From contig NZ_NPGA01000020.1 of assembly GCF_002259485.1 (NCBI RefSeq), forward strand, positions 744,001 to 808,000: a DNA stretch of 64,000 nt, given 5' to 3'. The notes beneath the pieces are model-generated. The model ran no database searches. It was not told the DNA's origin and worked only from the letters and a program-made list of their open reading frames with translations. The DNA comes from Rhodococcus sp. 14-1411-2a. GTDB taxonomy: Bacteria > Actinomycetota > Actinomycetes > Mycobacteriales > Mycobacteriaceae. Made by a program: the position numbers and the translations under genes. This document shows, in pieces, positions 51,717-60,703 of the stretch; the first letter of the stretch is position 1, and each line of letters opens with the position of its first letter.

Positions 51717-52163
51717 TCAGCGCGCGGATGTCGGCGCAGGTTGGCTGGGTATCAGCGACTGGATGGCCGGCGGAATCGGCACGCCGAACGGCGCGGTCGT
51801 CGTCGGTGGCACAGTCGTCGTGGTTGCCGGCTGACCGGATCCGTCGACGCTGTCCGATCCATCCGGGTCGGTGGTGGCCGTCGGCGTGGGTGAGACCGTC
51901 GTGCTCGTGAAACTCGGCTCCGTGGTTTGCGGCTGGGTGTACGGGGTGAGCTCGCCTGGGTCCACAGCAACCGGGCCCTGAACCTGTTCGCTGTCCCTCT
52001 CGGCGATCTCGGCGCTGACCTGGCCGTACCAGAGACCGGTGAGCACGAAGCAGATGCCGAACGCGACGGTGGACGTCCGGACGCGGCCGTAGATCTTTGC
52101 CGGGATGCGCCACTGTCGCCAGTTCCGCTGCGGGTGTTCGGTTCCGGTCTCCGTCGTGCTCAC
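51717..52163 (-). CDS. Proline/threonine-rich single-pass membrane protein (Rv3103c-like)
   Basis: A 148-residue protein. A basic N-terminus of about 30 residues is followed by one membrane helix (STVAFGICFVLTGLWYG) and an extracytoplasmic tail of Thr, Pro and Ser ending near PIPPAIQSLIPSQ. It always sits between mscS-like and ftsE genes in this order, so it may help the septal or channel proteins. No domain known. GTG start overlaps the channel gene stop. Confidence 0.75.
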   Translation of the reverse strand: MSTTETGTEHPQRNWRQWRIPAKIYGRVRTSTVAFGICFVLTGLWYGQVSAEIAERDSEQVQGPVAVDPGELTPYTQPQTTEPSFTSTTVSPTPTATTDPDGSDSVDGSGQPATTTTVPPTTTAPFGVPIPPAIQSLIPSQPAPTSAR

Positions 52164-53059
52164 TGTTCCTCCCTCCGGTCTCGTCCCGACGCATCCGGTG
52201 CGACCCCGGCCGTACTGACGTCGGGAGCAACACTGATGCCCTCGGGGCGCAGTGCGGCAGCCACCCGGACACGAAGTTCTCGTCCCACCTGGAACTGCTT
52301 GCCGGGCAATGTTCGCGCCACGAGACGAACGTTGACCTGGCCCACCTCGATGCTCTCCACGCCCATCACGGTCGGTTCGTCGAGCAACAGGGGCCGCAGC
52401 CGGGTGTCCGCGAACGCGTCGCGGCCGACTGTGCGGAGCAGTGCGTTGACCTGGGTGAGATCCGCTGTGCTCGGCACGGGAACGTCGACGACGGCGCGCG
52501 CCCAGTCCTTCGACAGGTTGATCGCCTTGACGATCTGCCCGTTCGGCACGGTGATGACCTCGCCGTCGACGCTGCGCACCCGAGTTACTCGTAGCGTGAC
52601 GTCCTCGACGGTGCCCTCGGCGTCCTCGGCCGAGCCGTTGACGGCGATCTGCACGACGTCACCGAATCCGTACTGACGTTCGGTGATGATGAAGAACCCG
52701 GCCAGAATGTCCTGGACCACGCGCTGAGCTCCGAAACCGAGTGCCGCGCCGATGACCGTCGCGGGTGCCACCAGCCCGCCGACGCCGAATCCGAAACGCC
52801 TCAACACCTCGATGGTGACCAGGATGTAGATGAGGGTGACCACGACCCAGGTGATGACCTGGGCAAGGGCGTGCCGATGCTTGGCGGCCTCGGACCGCAC
52901 GAGCGCATCGCTGTGCTGGTAGTTCTGGTCGATGCGGGCAGTGATCCGCGACCCGGTCCAGGTGACGAAGCGCGCGGCCAGAAGCCCGCCGAGGATGTAC
53001 AGCAGTATGCCGAGGGCATTCTGCTTCAGGTCGAGCGTCGGGTTCAACCAGCTCGTCAT
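52160..53059 (-). CDS. MscS-family mechanosensitive ion channel
   Basis: A 299-residue protein with three N-terminal membrane helices and the MscS pore/beta domain: GLVAPATVIGAALGFGAQRVVQDILAGFF is the pore helix and hinge, FGDVVQIA, GTVEDVTLRVTRVRS and ITVPNGQI are the beta domain. It releases solutes at hypo-osmotic shock. ATG 53059 fits the family; a longer frame overlapping prfB's end is possible. A Ser/Arg/Glu tail ends the protein. Confidence 0.88.
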   Translation of the reverse strand: MTSWLNPTLDLKQNALGILLYILGGLLAARFVTWTGSRITARIDQNYQHSDALVRSEAAKHRHALAQVITWVVVTLIYILVTIEVLRRFGFGVGGLVAPATVIGAALGFGAQRVVQDILAGFFIITERQYGFGDVVQIAVNGSAEDAEGTVEDVTLRVTRVRSVDGEVITVPNGQIVKAINLSKDWARAVVDVPVPSTADLTQVNALLRTVGRDAFADTRLRPLLLDEPTVMGVESIEVGQVNVRLVARTLPGKQFQVGRELRVRVAAALRPEGISVAPDVSTAGVAPDASGRDRREEQ

Positions 53060-53097
53060 CGGATCGTCGGAGCGGAGCCTGCGCAATGACCGGTCAT

Positions 53098-54210
53098 CTA
53101 CTGCTCCCCCCGCATTCGCCATCGAATTCCCGATTCCAGGAATCCGTCGATGTCTCCGTCGAGAACAGTAGACGGATTGTTCACCTCGTACTCGGTACGC
53201 AAATCTTTGACCATCTGGTACGGGTGCAGTACGTACGAGCGCATCTGATTTCCCCAGGAGCTGCCGCCGTCTCCCTTGAGCGCGTCCATCTCGGCGCGTT
53301 CTTCCTTGCGCTTGACCTCGAGCAGCTTGGCCTGCAGCACTCGCATGGCCGATACCTTGTTCTGCAGCTGCGACTTCTCGTTCTGGCAGGTCACCACGAT
53401 CCCCGTCGGGATGTGCGTCAACCGAACGGCGGAGTCGGTGGTGTTGACCGACTGCCCACCCGGCCCGGACGAGCGGTACACGTCCACGCGAATGTCGTTC
53501 TCGGGGATCTCGATGTGGTCGGTGGTCTCGACGACCGGAAGAACCTCGACCTCGGCGAAGGACGTCTGGCGTCGACCCTGGTTGTCGAACGGACTGATCC
53601 GCACGAGCCGGTGTGTGCCCTGCTCCACCGACAGCGTGCCGTACGTGTACGGGGCCTTGACCGCGAACGTCGCGCTCTTGATGCCGGCTTCTTCGGCGTA
53701 GGACGTGTCGTAGACCTCGACGCCGTAGCCGTGCTTCTCGGCCCAGCGGATGTACATGCGCATCAGCATCTCGGCCCAATCGGCAGCGTCGATTCCGCCT
53801 GCACCGGAACGGATGTTCACCAACGCGTCGCGCGCGTCGTACTCACCGGACAGCAGGGTCCGTACTTCCATGGCTGCGATGTCCTCACGGAGCGACGCGC
53901 GTTCGGCGTCGGCATCGGCGGTGGCGGATGCGGCGTCGTCACCTTCCTCACCCTCGGCGAGCTCGTACAACACCGGCATGTCCTCGAGGCGCTGACGGAG
54001 CTCTTCGACGCGGCGCAGCTCGGCCTGCGCGTGGGACAGCTGGCTGGTGACCTGCTGAGCGTGTTCCTGGTCGTTCCACAGGTCCGGTGAGGCCGCCTGA
54101 TGTTCGAGTTCGTCGATGCGTCGCCGCAGTTCCTCGACGTCGAGAACAGACTCGACGGTGGAGAGAGTGGTGTCGAGCTCGGCGAGGTCTGCAGAAACGT
54201 CGGGATGCAC
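53098..54210 (-). CDS. prfB: Peptide chain release factor 2
   Basis: A 370-residue release factor. SPFDNQGRR contains the SPF anticodon-like motif that reads UGA/UAA, and SSGPGGQSVN has the GGQ that triggers hydrolysis. GTG 54210 gives the family N-terminus HPDVSADLAELD. There is no E. coli-type programmed frameshift; the frame is uninterrupted. Divergent from hisN. Confidence 0.96.
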   Translation of the reverse strand: MHPDVSADLAELDTTLSTVESVLDVEELRRRIDELEHQAASPDLWNDQEHAQQVTSQLSHAQAELRRVEELRQRLEDMPVLYELAEGEEGDDAASATADADAERASLREDIAAMEVRTLLSGEYDARDALVNIRSGAGGIDAADWAEMLMRMYIRWAEKHGYGVEVYDTSYAEEAGIKSATFAVKAPYTYGTLSVEQGTHRLVRISPFDNQGRRQTSFAEVEVLPVVETTDHIEIPENDIRVDVYRSSGPGGQSVNTTDSAVRLTHIPTGIVVTCQNEKSQLQNKVSAMRVLQAKLLEVKRKEERAEMDALKGDGGSSWGNQMRSYVLHPYQMVKDLRTEYEVNNPSTVLDGDIDGFLESGIRWRMRGEQ

Positions 54211-54302
54211 GAGAGTCAAGGTTACCGGCACGCGAACCCGAACCCGACCGCCCCCGAGCAACACCGGGCACAGTCGGATGTGTCCGTCGTTAGTCTTACG
54301 CG

Positions 54303-55094
54303 GTGACCGACTACTCCGAGGATCTTTCTCTCGCCCTCCGACTCGCCGACGAGGCCGACGCCATCACGCGGCGGCGATTTCTCGCCATGGACCTCTCGGT
54401 GGATTCCAAGCCGGATCTGACACCGGTGTCGGACGCGGATCTGGCCGTCGAGACGACGATCCGCGGCGTGCTCGGAGCGCAACGCCCTGCCGACGCGTTG
54501 CTGGGCGAGGAATTCGGCGGCACTGCAACGTTCAGCGGACGCCAGTGGGTCGTCGATCCCATCGACGGCACCAAGAACTTCGTCCGTGGCGTTCCGGTGT
54601 GGGCGACGTTGATCGCGCTGCTCGACGACGGAATACCCCGTGTCGGCGTGGTGAGCGCGCCCGCCCTGGGCCGACGGTGGTGGGCAGCACTCGATCTGGG
54701 AGCCTGGACGGCATCGGACGGGGGCACCCCGCGCCGGATCGAGGTCTCGAAGGTCGATTCGCTGGCGTCGTCGAGTCTGAGTTTCTCGAGCCTGAGTGGG
54801 TGGGCGGACCTCGGCATCAGGGATCGTTTCCTCGATCTGACCGACGCCGTGTGGCGGGTTCGCGGCTACGGCGACTTCTTCTCCTACTGCCTCGTCGCCG
54901 AGGGGGCGGTCGACATAGCCGCAGAACCCGAGGTCTCACTGTGGGACCTGGCCGCACTCGATGTCCTCGTGCGCGAAGCCGGAGGCAGTTTCACCGCGCT
55001 CGACGCCACGGCAGGCCCGCACGGTGGCAGCGCCGTGGCCACCAACGGTCTACTGCAACACCAGGTCCTCGCGCACCTGTCCCCCAGCGCCTGA
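54303..55094 (+). CDS. hisN: Histidinol-phosphatase, inositol-monophosphatase type
   Basis: A 263-residue Mg-dependent phosphatase of the IMPase fold. GEEFGG supplies the first metal Glu, WVVDPIDGTKNFVRGVPVW the DPIDGT metal motif, and EVSLWDLAAL the second Asp site (WDLAA). It cleaves histidinol phosphate in actinobacterial histidine synthesis. GTG start 54303, one base after the divergent region of 92 bases to prfB. Confidence 0.9.
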   Translation: MTDYSEDLSLALRLADEADAITRRRFLAMDLSVDSKPDLTPVSDADLAVETTIRGVLGAQRPADALLGEEFGGTATFSGRQWVVDPIDGTKNFVRGVPVWATLIALLDDGIPRVGVVSAPALGRRWWAALDLGAWTASDGGTPRRIEVSKVDSLASSSLSFSSLSGWADLGIRDRFLDLTDAVWRVRGYGDFFSYCLVAEGAVDIAAEPEVSLWDLAALDVLVREAGGSFTALDATAGPHGGSAVATNGLLQHQVLAHLSPSA

Positions 55095-55095
55095 A

Positions 55096-55470
55096 TCACG
55101 CCTGGAGAACTGCAGCCAGGATCAGCGCGATCAGCGGTGTGATGCCCTGGACGAATGCGGGCCGGAAATACTTCGCACCGCCGGTCGCCAGAACGATCGC
55201 TGCGCCGACGATGCTCGCGCACGCGAAGTAGACGACGGCGTCGCCTGCGGACCCGCCCACGACGAGTCCGACTGCGATCCCGACAGCCAGAAACAGGTTG
55301 TAGAAGCCCTGATTGAACGCCATCGGCTTCACGACATCGGCGTCGTGCTGGCTTGCGACGCCGAACTTGGCCCAGATGACCGGCTTCGACCACAAGACAC
55401 TTTCCATGACGAAGATGACGACGTGGAGGGCCGCGGCGATGGCGGCGAAGACCTGGGCGATCGGGTGCAC
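55096..55470 (-). CDS. DUF1304 small integral membrane protein
   Basis: A 124-residue protein with four membrane helices. HPIAQVFAAIAAALHVVIFVME, then VKPMAFNQGFYNLFLAVG are the DUF1304 signatures (the NQGxYN motif). Function unknown. GTG 55470 is preferred because homology starts there; in-frame sequence upstream runs into the fadE operator region. Convergent with hisN with one base between stops. Confidence 0.87.
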   Translation of the reverse strand: MHPIAQVFAAIAAALHVVIFVMESVLWSKPVIWAKFGVASQHDADVVKPMAFNQGFYNLFLAVGIAVGLVVGGSAGDAVVYFACASIVGAAIVLATGGAKYFRPAFVQGITPLIALILAAVLQA

Positions 55471-55539
55471 GGACGTAGCGTGCCATACCCCTCGTCGCCG
55501 GAGGCAACGTTCGGTTCGCCGGCCTCCTGGAAAGGTCAA

Positions 55540-55580
55540 CTTACTCGACAGTAGACAGCTATCTTACTCGGGAGTAAGAT
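55540..55580. promoter_or_regulatory. Palindromic operator upstream of the acyl-CoA dehydrogenase pair
   Basis: atcttactcgggagtaagat (55561-55580) is a 9+9 palindrome with a gg centre. A related half, cttactcgacagtag, begins at 55540, 23 bases away. It lies 39 bases before the first fadE start and fits a TetR-family site; no such regulator gene adjoins. Confidence 0.65.
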
Positions 55581-55618
55581 CTGTGGAGTCCGTGCCCGAC
55601 GCCGAGGAACTGGTGATC

Positions 55619-57022
55619 ATGAGCAAGCAAGACAGTGTGGTCGACGCGAAGGCCCCGAAGGTGCCCCGCGATACTTCTGCAGTTGGCCTCAATCCGTTCA
55701 AGCGGGATGCGATCGGAACCGCCATGCGCGTTCTGACCGCCATCACCGGATCGGAACTGGCGGAGAAGTACAACCTCCGCCAAACCATCGACCGGGTGAC
55801 GTACGAGAGCACCAAGACCGGGTTCAAGACCCTCGGCGCTGCCAATCGCACGTTCGCCAAGGTCACCGGTGGCGGCAAGCCCAAGCGTCTCGACGACGGC
55901 GCTGCCAAGAACCTGAGCTACTTCGACCTGACGCCCGACGACGAACAGCGCATGATCGTCGAAACGGTCAAGGAGTTCGCCGAGGAGATCCTTCGCCCGG
56001 CTGCGTTCGACGCAGACCACAGCGCCTCGTCGCCCGAGGATCTGGTTCGGCGCTCCGCCGAGCTCGGCATCACGCTCATCAACGTTCCCGAGGAACTCGA
56101 CGGTGCCGCCACCGAGCGTGGCGCTGTCACCAACTCTCTCGTCGCCGAGGCACTCGCCCATGGCGACATGGGGTTGGCACTGCCAATCCTCGCGCCCAGC
56201 GGCGTCGCCGTCGCTCTCACCCAGTGGGGCACCGACGCGCAGCAGAAGACCTACCTCCCGGCCTTCGTCGGTGAGAAGGTGCCGAATGCAGCAGTGGTCG
56301 TCAACGAGCCCCGCGCACTGTTCGATCCGTACGCGTTGCAGACCAAGGCCGTTCGCTCGCCCAGCGGCTACAAGCTCAACGGAGTCAAGAGCCTCGTGCC
56401 TGCTGCCGGCAGTTCCGAGCTGTTCGTCATCGCCGCAGAACTCGAAGGCCGTCCGGCATTCTTCATCGTCGAGTCCGATTCCAAGGGCCTCGTCGTCGAA
56501 GCCGACCCGAGCATGGGTCTGCGCGCAGCCGGCCTGGGCCGCCTGATCCTGACCGACGTCGCGGTTCCCGAGTCGGCCCTGCTCGGCGACGGTGACGCAG
56601 ACCAGCGTGCCGCCGAGTACAGCGCTGCGATCGGCCTCGCGCGACTCGGCTGGGCATCGCTGGCCGTCGGTACGAGCCAGGCCGTACTCGACTACGTCAT
56701 TCCGTACGTCAACGATCGTGTCGCCTTCGGTGAGCCGATCAGCAATCGCCAGGCCGTGGCATTCATGGTCGCCAACATCGCCATCGAGCTCGACGGCATG
56801 CGGTTGGTCACGTTGCGCGGCGCTTCGCGGGCCGAGCAGGGACTGTCGTTCACTCGTGAATCGGCGCTCGCCCGTCGACTCGCCTCCGAGAAGGGCATGC
56901 AGATCGGTTCCGACGGCGTGCAGCTGCTCGGCGGTCACGGCTTCACCAAGGAGCACCCGGTCGAGCGTTGGTACCGCGATCTGCGGTCCGTCGGCGTCGC
57001 CGAGGGCATCGTTCTCATCTAG
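55619..57022 (+). CDS. Acyl-CoA dehydrogenase (FadE24-like)
   Basis: A 467-residue flavoenzyme-like protein. A 90-residue N-terminal extension (NPFKRDAIGTAMRVLTAITG) precedes the ACAD fold: LTPDDEQRMIVETVKEFAEE, ELGITLINVPEELDG and the C-terminal AIGLARLGWASLAVGTSQAV, SNRQAVAFMVAN and GGHGFTKEHPVERWYRDLR. ATG 55619. In the mycobacterial order it follows hisN/pflA and precedes FadE23, as here. The pair probably forms an alpha2beta2 dehydrogenase for long or branched acyl-CoA. Upstream palindrome suggests repression by a fatty-acid regulator. Confidence 0.88.
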   Translation: MSKQDSVVDAKAPKVPRDTSAVGLNPFKRDAIGTAMRVLTAITGSELAEKYNLRQTIDRVTYESTKTGFKTLGAANRTFAKVTGGGKPKRLDDGAAKNLSYFDLTPDDEQRMIVETVKEFAEEILRPAAFDADHSASSPEDLVRRSAELGITLINVPEELDGAATERGAVTNSLVAEALAHGDMGLALPILAPSGVAVALTQWGTDAQQKTYLPAFVGEKVPNAAVVVNEPRALFDPYALQTKAVRSPSGYKLNGVKSLVPAAGSSELFVIAAELEGRPAFFIVESDSKGLVVEADPSMGLRAAGLGRLILTDVAVPESALLGDGDADQRAAEYSAAIGLARLGWASLAVGTSQAVLDYVIPYVNDRVAFGEPISNRQAVAFMVANIAIELDGMRLVTLRGASRAEQGLSFTRESALARRLASEKGMQIGSDGVQLLGGHGFTKEHPVERWYRDLRSVGVAEGIVLI

Positions 57023-57067
57023 CTCGCCGCCCCGAATTTCCATGGCACTCACCCAAGGACATACACG

Positions 57068-58288
57068 ATGATCAATCTTGAACTTCCCAAGAAGCTTCGG
57101 GCGCAGGCGAATCAGGCTCATCAGGTCGCTGCCGAGATCTTCCGCCCGATCTCCCGCAAGTACGACCTCGCCGAGCACGAGTACCCGGTGGAACTCGACA
57201 CCATGGCGTCGATGGTCGAAGGCATGTCCGACGCCGGTGGCGAAATCGGCGGAGCCGCCGGTGGCCGCGAGAAGGACAGCGAGTCGGCCAAGCCCAGCAA
57301 GACCGCGAACGCCAACGGCGGCAACATGTCCGCTCTGGTGAACGTGATCGAGACCTGCTGGGGCGACGTCGGCCTCACCCTGTCGATCCCCTACCAGGGA
57401 CTCGGTAACTCGGCCATCGCCGCGGTGTCCACCGACGAGCAGCTCGAGCGCTTCGGCAAGGTGTGGGCTTCGATGGCCATCACCGAGCCCGGCTTCGGTT
57501 CGGACTCCGCAGCTGTCACCACCACCGCCGTCCTCGACGGCGACGAGTGGGTACTCAACGGCGAGAAGATCTACGTCACCGCCGGCGAGCGTTCCACCCA
57601 CATCGTGGTGTGGGCCACGGTCGACAAGTCGCTCGGCCGCGCGGCCATCAAGTCGTTCGTCGTCCCGCGAGACGCTCCGGGCCTCTCGGTCGCCCGCCTC
57701 GAACACAAGCTGGGCATCAAGGCGTCCGACACCGCAGCCCTGCTGCTCGAGGACTGCCGCATCCCGAAGGACAACCTCCTCGGTACCGCCGAAGTGAACG
57801 TCGAAAAGGGCTTCGCCGGCGTCATGCAGACGTTCGACAACACCCGTCCCCTGGTGGCAGGCATGGCGATCGGCGTCGCACGTGCGGCTCTCGAAGAACT
57901 GCGTTCCATCCTGGTGGACGCCGGAGTCGACATCTCCTACGAAACGCCCGCCTACAACCAGCACGCGGCGGCCGCGGAGTTCCTGCGCCTCGAAGCGGAC
58001 TGGGAGGCAGCACATCTGCTCGCACTGCGTGCGGCGTGGATGGCCGACAACAAGGAGCCCAACTCCCTCCAGGCCTCGATGTCCAAGGCCAAGGCCGGTC
58101 GCTCGGCAGTCGACATCACCCTCAAGGCAGTCGAATTGGCCGGCACGTACGGCTACTCAGAGCGCCCGCTTCTCGAGAAGTGGAGCCGCGACTCCAAGAT
58201 TCTCGACATCTTCGAGGGAACGCAGCAGATTCAGCAGCTGATCGTTGCTCGCCGCGTACTCGGAAAGTCGTCGGCAGAATTGAAGTGA
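57068..58288 (+). CDS. Acyl-CoA dehydrogenase (FadE23-like)
   Basis: A 406-residue ACAD. SMAITEPGFGSDSAAVTTTA and VLNGEKIYVTAGERSTH bind FAD and substrate; DTAALLLEDCRIPKDNLLG and DIFEGTQQIQQLIVARRVLG end the fold, with Glu of FEGTQ as probable base. An insertion of small residues (GGREKDSESAKPSK) lies at about 70. It starts 45 bases after the FadE24-like gene and shares its operator. A terminator follows 36 bases on. Confidence 0.9.
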   Translation: MINLELPKKLRAQANQAHQVAAEIFRPISRKYDLAEHEYPVELDTMASMVEGMSDAGGEIGGAAGGREKDSESAKPSKTANANGGNMSALVNVIETCWGDVGLTLSIPYQGLGNSAIAAVSTDEQLERFGKVWASMAITEPGFGSDSAAVTTTAVLDGDEWVLNGEKIYVTAGERSTHIVVWATVDKSLGRAAIKSFVVPRDAPGLSVARLEHKLGIKASDTAALLLEDCRIPKDNLLGTAEVNVEKGFAGVMQTFDNTRPLVAGMAIGVARAALEELRSILVDAGVDISYETPAYNQHAAAAEFLRLEADWEAAHLLALRAAWMADNKEPNSLQASMSKAKAGRSAVDITLKAVELAGTYGYSERPLLEKWSRDSKILDIFEGTQQIQQLIVARRVLGKSSAELK

Positions 58289-58324
58289 CACCTGGCTCGT
58301 CGTCGAGCCGAAGAGTAACCGCTG

Positions 58325-58358
58325 AACGGCACCGGACCTTGCGTCCGGTGCCGTTTTT
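58325..58358 (+). terminator. Terminator after the acyl-CoA dehydrogenase operon
   Basis: Arms aacggcaccggac and gtccggtgccgtt with a cttgc loop, followed by ttt. Confidence 0.9.
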
Positions 58359-58404
58359 CGTGTGTGAGAAAGAAAAATCGGGAGCCGGTGTCGATATCGT
58401 GGTC

Positions 58405-58434
58405 TGTCGAACGTCGTCATCGTGTACGGCGACT
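58405..58434 (+). promoter_or_regulatory. Candidate ECF42-type promoter for the YciI gene
   Basis: tgtcga at 58405-58410 (another copy at 58389-58394) is followed by cgac at 58430. TGTCGA with a downstream CGA element is the promoter I recall for ECF42 sigma factors, which control adjacent DGPF genes. The spacing was not verified. Confidence 0.35.
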
Positions 58435-58473
58435 CGCGCCGCGACACCGAGGTACCGACCCCAGGAGCGCATC

Positions 58474-58818
58474 ATGAAGTACATCCTCTTGATCAACGCA
58501 GACACCGCGCCCGGAGCAGCACCGGGCTGCAGCAGTGTCGAGGACTGGATGACCTACGAGAAGGAGATGAAGGACGCGGGCGTTCACGTCTCCGGTCACG
58601 CGATGGTTGATCTCACCACGGCCACGGCTGTGCGCGTCGACGCCGCCACCGGAGAACGCAGTGTCACCGACGGACCGTATGCCGAATCTCATGAGGTTCT
58701 CGGTGGCTACGACGTCATCGACGTTCCCGATCTGGACGCTGCACTCGAATGGGCGGCCCGATGCCCGGGCTCCAAGGACGGCGGCTCGGTGATCGTACGT
58801 CCCCTTGCAGAATTCTGA
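58474..58818 (+). CDS. YciI/DGPF-domain protein
   Basis: A 114-residue ferredoxin-like protein, MKYILLINADT at the start and TDGPYAESHEVLGGYDVIDV containing the DGPF-type motif, then DAALEWAARCP. ATG 58474 has AGGAG six bases upstream. Such proteins partner ECF42 sigma factors; enzymatic role unknown. It lies 16 bases before the sigma gene. Confidence 0.9.
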   Translation: MKYILLINADTAPGAAPGCSSVEDWMTYEKEMKDAGVHVSGHAMVDLTTATAVRVDAATGERSVTDGPYAESHEVLGGYDVIDVPDLDAALEWAARCPGSKDGGSVIVRPLAEF

Positions 58819-58834
58819 CCTGCGGGACCGTTCG

Positions 58835-60115
58835 ATGAGCGAGTCCGATGTTCATCGAGCTCTCGACTCGGTCTTCCGCGCCGAGCGCTCGATTCTGCTC
58901 GCCTCGCTGGTGCAGCGGTATCGCGACCTCGACCTCGCCGAAGAAGTGACCTCGGACGCCATCGAATCGGCCCTGAAACACTGGCCGGTCGATGGTGTCC
59001 CGGCCAAGCCCGGTGCCTGGTTGCTCACCACTGCCCGGCGGAAGGCAGTCGATCGCTTGCGGCGCGACCAGACCCTGGCCGCGAAAGTCGGGGTGCTGCA
59101 GGCGGATACGGATCGTAGCGAACCGAGTCGCTTGAATTCGCTCGACGAGACCCTGCCCGACGACCGACTGCAGTTGTTCTTCACCTGCGCGCATCCTGCC
59201 CTTGCCGCCGGTGACCGGCTCGCACTGACTCTTCGATGCCTGGCCGGTCTCACCACCGGTGAGGTCGCCCGGGCTCTGCTCATCCCCCCGGCGACAGCAG
59301 CGCAGCGAATAGTGCGAGCCAAGAACAAGATTCGGGCCGCACGGATACCGTTCCGTCTCCCGGGCCCGGACGAGTTGGCAGGCAGGGTCCCGATGGTGCT
59401 CGAGGTGATCTATTCGATCTTCACCGAGGGCTATTCGGCGACGTCGGGTGATCACGTCGGACGAATCGATCTCACCGACGAGGCCATCGGGATGGGCCGT
59501 CTCCTGTACGCCGCATTGCCGACGGAGTCCGAGGTGTTGGGTCTACTGGCGCTGATGTTGCTCGTCGATGCCAGACGCGACGCGCGAACCGGACCGGACG
59601 GTGAGATCGTCTTGTTGGCCGACCAAGACCGTCGACTCTGGAATGCCGAGTTCATCGCCGAGGGTAGGGAACTCGTGGTCGAGGCTCTCGGCGGCGGCCG
59701 GAGCGGTCCTTACGCTCTACAGGCTGCCATTGCTGCACTGCACGACGAATCACTCGACGCCGACAGCACGGACTGGCCTCAGATCGTTGCCCTGTACGAC
59801 GTACTCATGACGCGGGCACCGAGCCCGATCGTCGCGCTGAACCGGGCGGTTGCGCTGGCGATGCGCGACGGTCCCGCAGCCGGTCTGCACGAATTGGACC
59901 TGCTTGTCGACGAGCCGTCCCTACGCCGCTATCACCCGTATCCCATGGCGAGAGCAGATCTGCTGCAACGACTCGGCAGGTTCGAAGAGGCGGCAATCGA
60001 CTATCGACGAGCGTTGGATTTCGCCCGAACCGCACCGGAGAAAAGCCTGCTTCGCGCTCGGCTCGCGGAGGTGCGCGCGTACCCCGGTCAGGCCGACAGC
60101 ACCACGTCCACCTGA
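58835..60115 (+). CDS. ECF sigma factor with C-terminal TPR-like domain (ECF42-like)
   Basis: A 426-residue extended sigma factor. Residues 1-180 hold region 2 (LVQRYRDLDLAEEVTSDAIE, PGAWLLTTARRKAVDRLRRD) and region 4 (LALTLRCLAGLTTGEVARAL, ATAAQRIVRAKNKIRA). The remaining 240 residues are helical repeats including YDVLMTRAPSPIVALNRAVA and HPYPMARADLLQRLGRFEEA, typical of ECF42, in which this domain is needed for activity and no anti-sigma factor is used. It pairs with the YciI gene upstream. Confidence 0.9.
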   Translation: MSESDVHRALDSVFRAERSILLASLVQRYRDLDLAEEVTSDAIESALKHWPVDGVPAKPGAWLLTTARRKAVDRLRRDQTLAAKVGVLQADTDRSEPSRLNSLDETLPDDRLQLFFTCAHPALAAGDRLALTLRCLAGLTTGEVARALLIPPATAAQRIVRAKNKIRAARIPFRLPGPDELAGRVPMVLEVIYSIFTEGYSATSGDHVGRIDLTDEAIGMGRLLYAALPTESEVLGLLALMLLVDARRDARTGPDGEIVLLADQDRRLWNAEFIAEGRELVVEALGGGRSGPYALQAAIAALHDESLDADSTDWPQIVALYDVLMTRAPSPIVALNRAVALAMRDGPAAGLHELDLLVDEPSLRRYHPYPMARADLLQRLGRFEEAAIDYRRALDFARTAPEKSLLRARLAEVRAYPGQADSTTST

Positions 60116-60633
60116 TCTGCAGTCAACGCGCGGTCTGAGTACACCAGGCGTACTGCGTCGACATCGGGGTTGCCGACGTCGGGTCCACGGGCGATCAACT
60201 GCAAGCCCGCGCGCTCGGCCACTCGGGCCGACGCGACGTTGTGTTCGAGGAGGTACGCCACGATCGGCAATTCGGGCTCGGTTCGGTGCGCACACTCGAC
60301 TCCGATCTCACACATCTCCGTTGCGTACCCGTTGCCCTGTGCGTCGGGATGGAGGCGATACCCGAGATTCCAGAAGGTGTTCCGCCGCTTCGAGCATCCG
60401 CCGTAGCCACTGATCGTGCGGCTGCCGCGCTCACGAATGATCCACGTGGACAGTCCATCCCGCCGCCACTGCTCCGCCCAGCTCTGCAACATTCGTTCGG
60501 TTGCACCGGGATCGGTGTGTCGCAGGCTCGGGAAGTGCGTCCACGACTGCGGGTCGCTGCAGATCGCGTACAGCTCATCGAGATCCGTGCCGACCGGCTC
60601 GTCGAGATCGAGACGCGAGGTTCGTGTTGGCAC
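60088..60633 (-). CDS. GNAT-family N-acetyltransferase
   Basis: A 181-residue RimJ/RimL-type acetyltransferase. RTSRLDLDEPVGTDLDELY is the N-terminal strand-helix, TFWNLGYRLHPDAQGNGYATE holds the acetyl-CoA loop (QGNGYA), and LEHNVASARVAERAGLQLI is the closing strand-helix. GTG 60633 is the start; the open frame upstream lacks homology. The end overlaps the sigma gene tail by 28 bases on the opposite strand. Acceptor unknown (ribosomal protein N-terminus or small molecule). Confidence 0.85.
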   Translation of the reverse strand: MPTRTSRLDLDEPVGTDLDELYAICSDPQSWTHFPSLRHTDPGATERMLQSWAEQWRRDGLSTWIIRERGSRTISGYGGCSKRRNTFWNLGYRLHPDAQGNGYATEMCEIGVECAHRTEPELPIVAYLLEHNVASARVAERAGLQLIARGPDVGNPDVDAVRLVYSDRALTADQVDVVLSA

Positions 60634-60703
60634 ACCATGGATCCTAGGGGTGAAGAAGTCTGGTAGACCGGTGGTACACGATCGAGCGAAGGGTGTCACC
60701 GTC

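Noticed and set aside
53060..53779. N-terminal extension of the MscS-like gene across prfB
   Set aside because: The in-frame sequence is prfB read in another frame; channel homology starts at 53059.
55559..58015. 818-codon frame antisense to the two acyl-CoA dehydrogenases
   Set aside because: Composition-driven antisense frame crossing two real genes and an operator.
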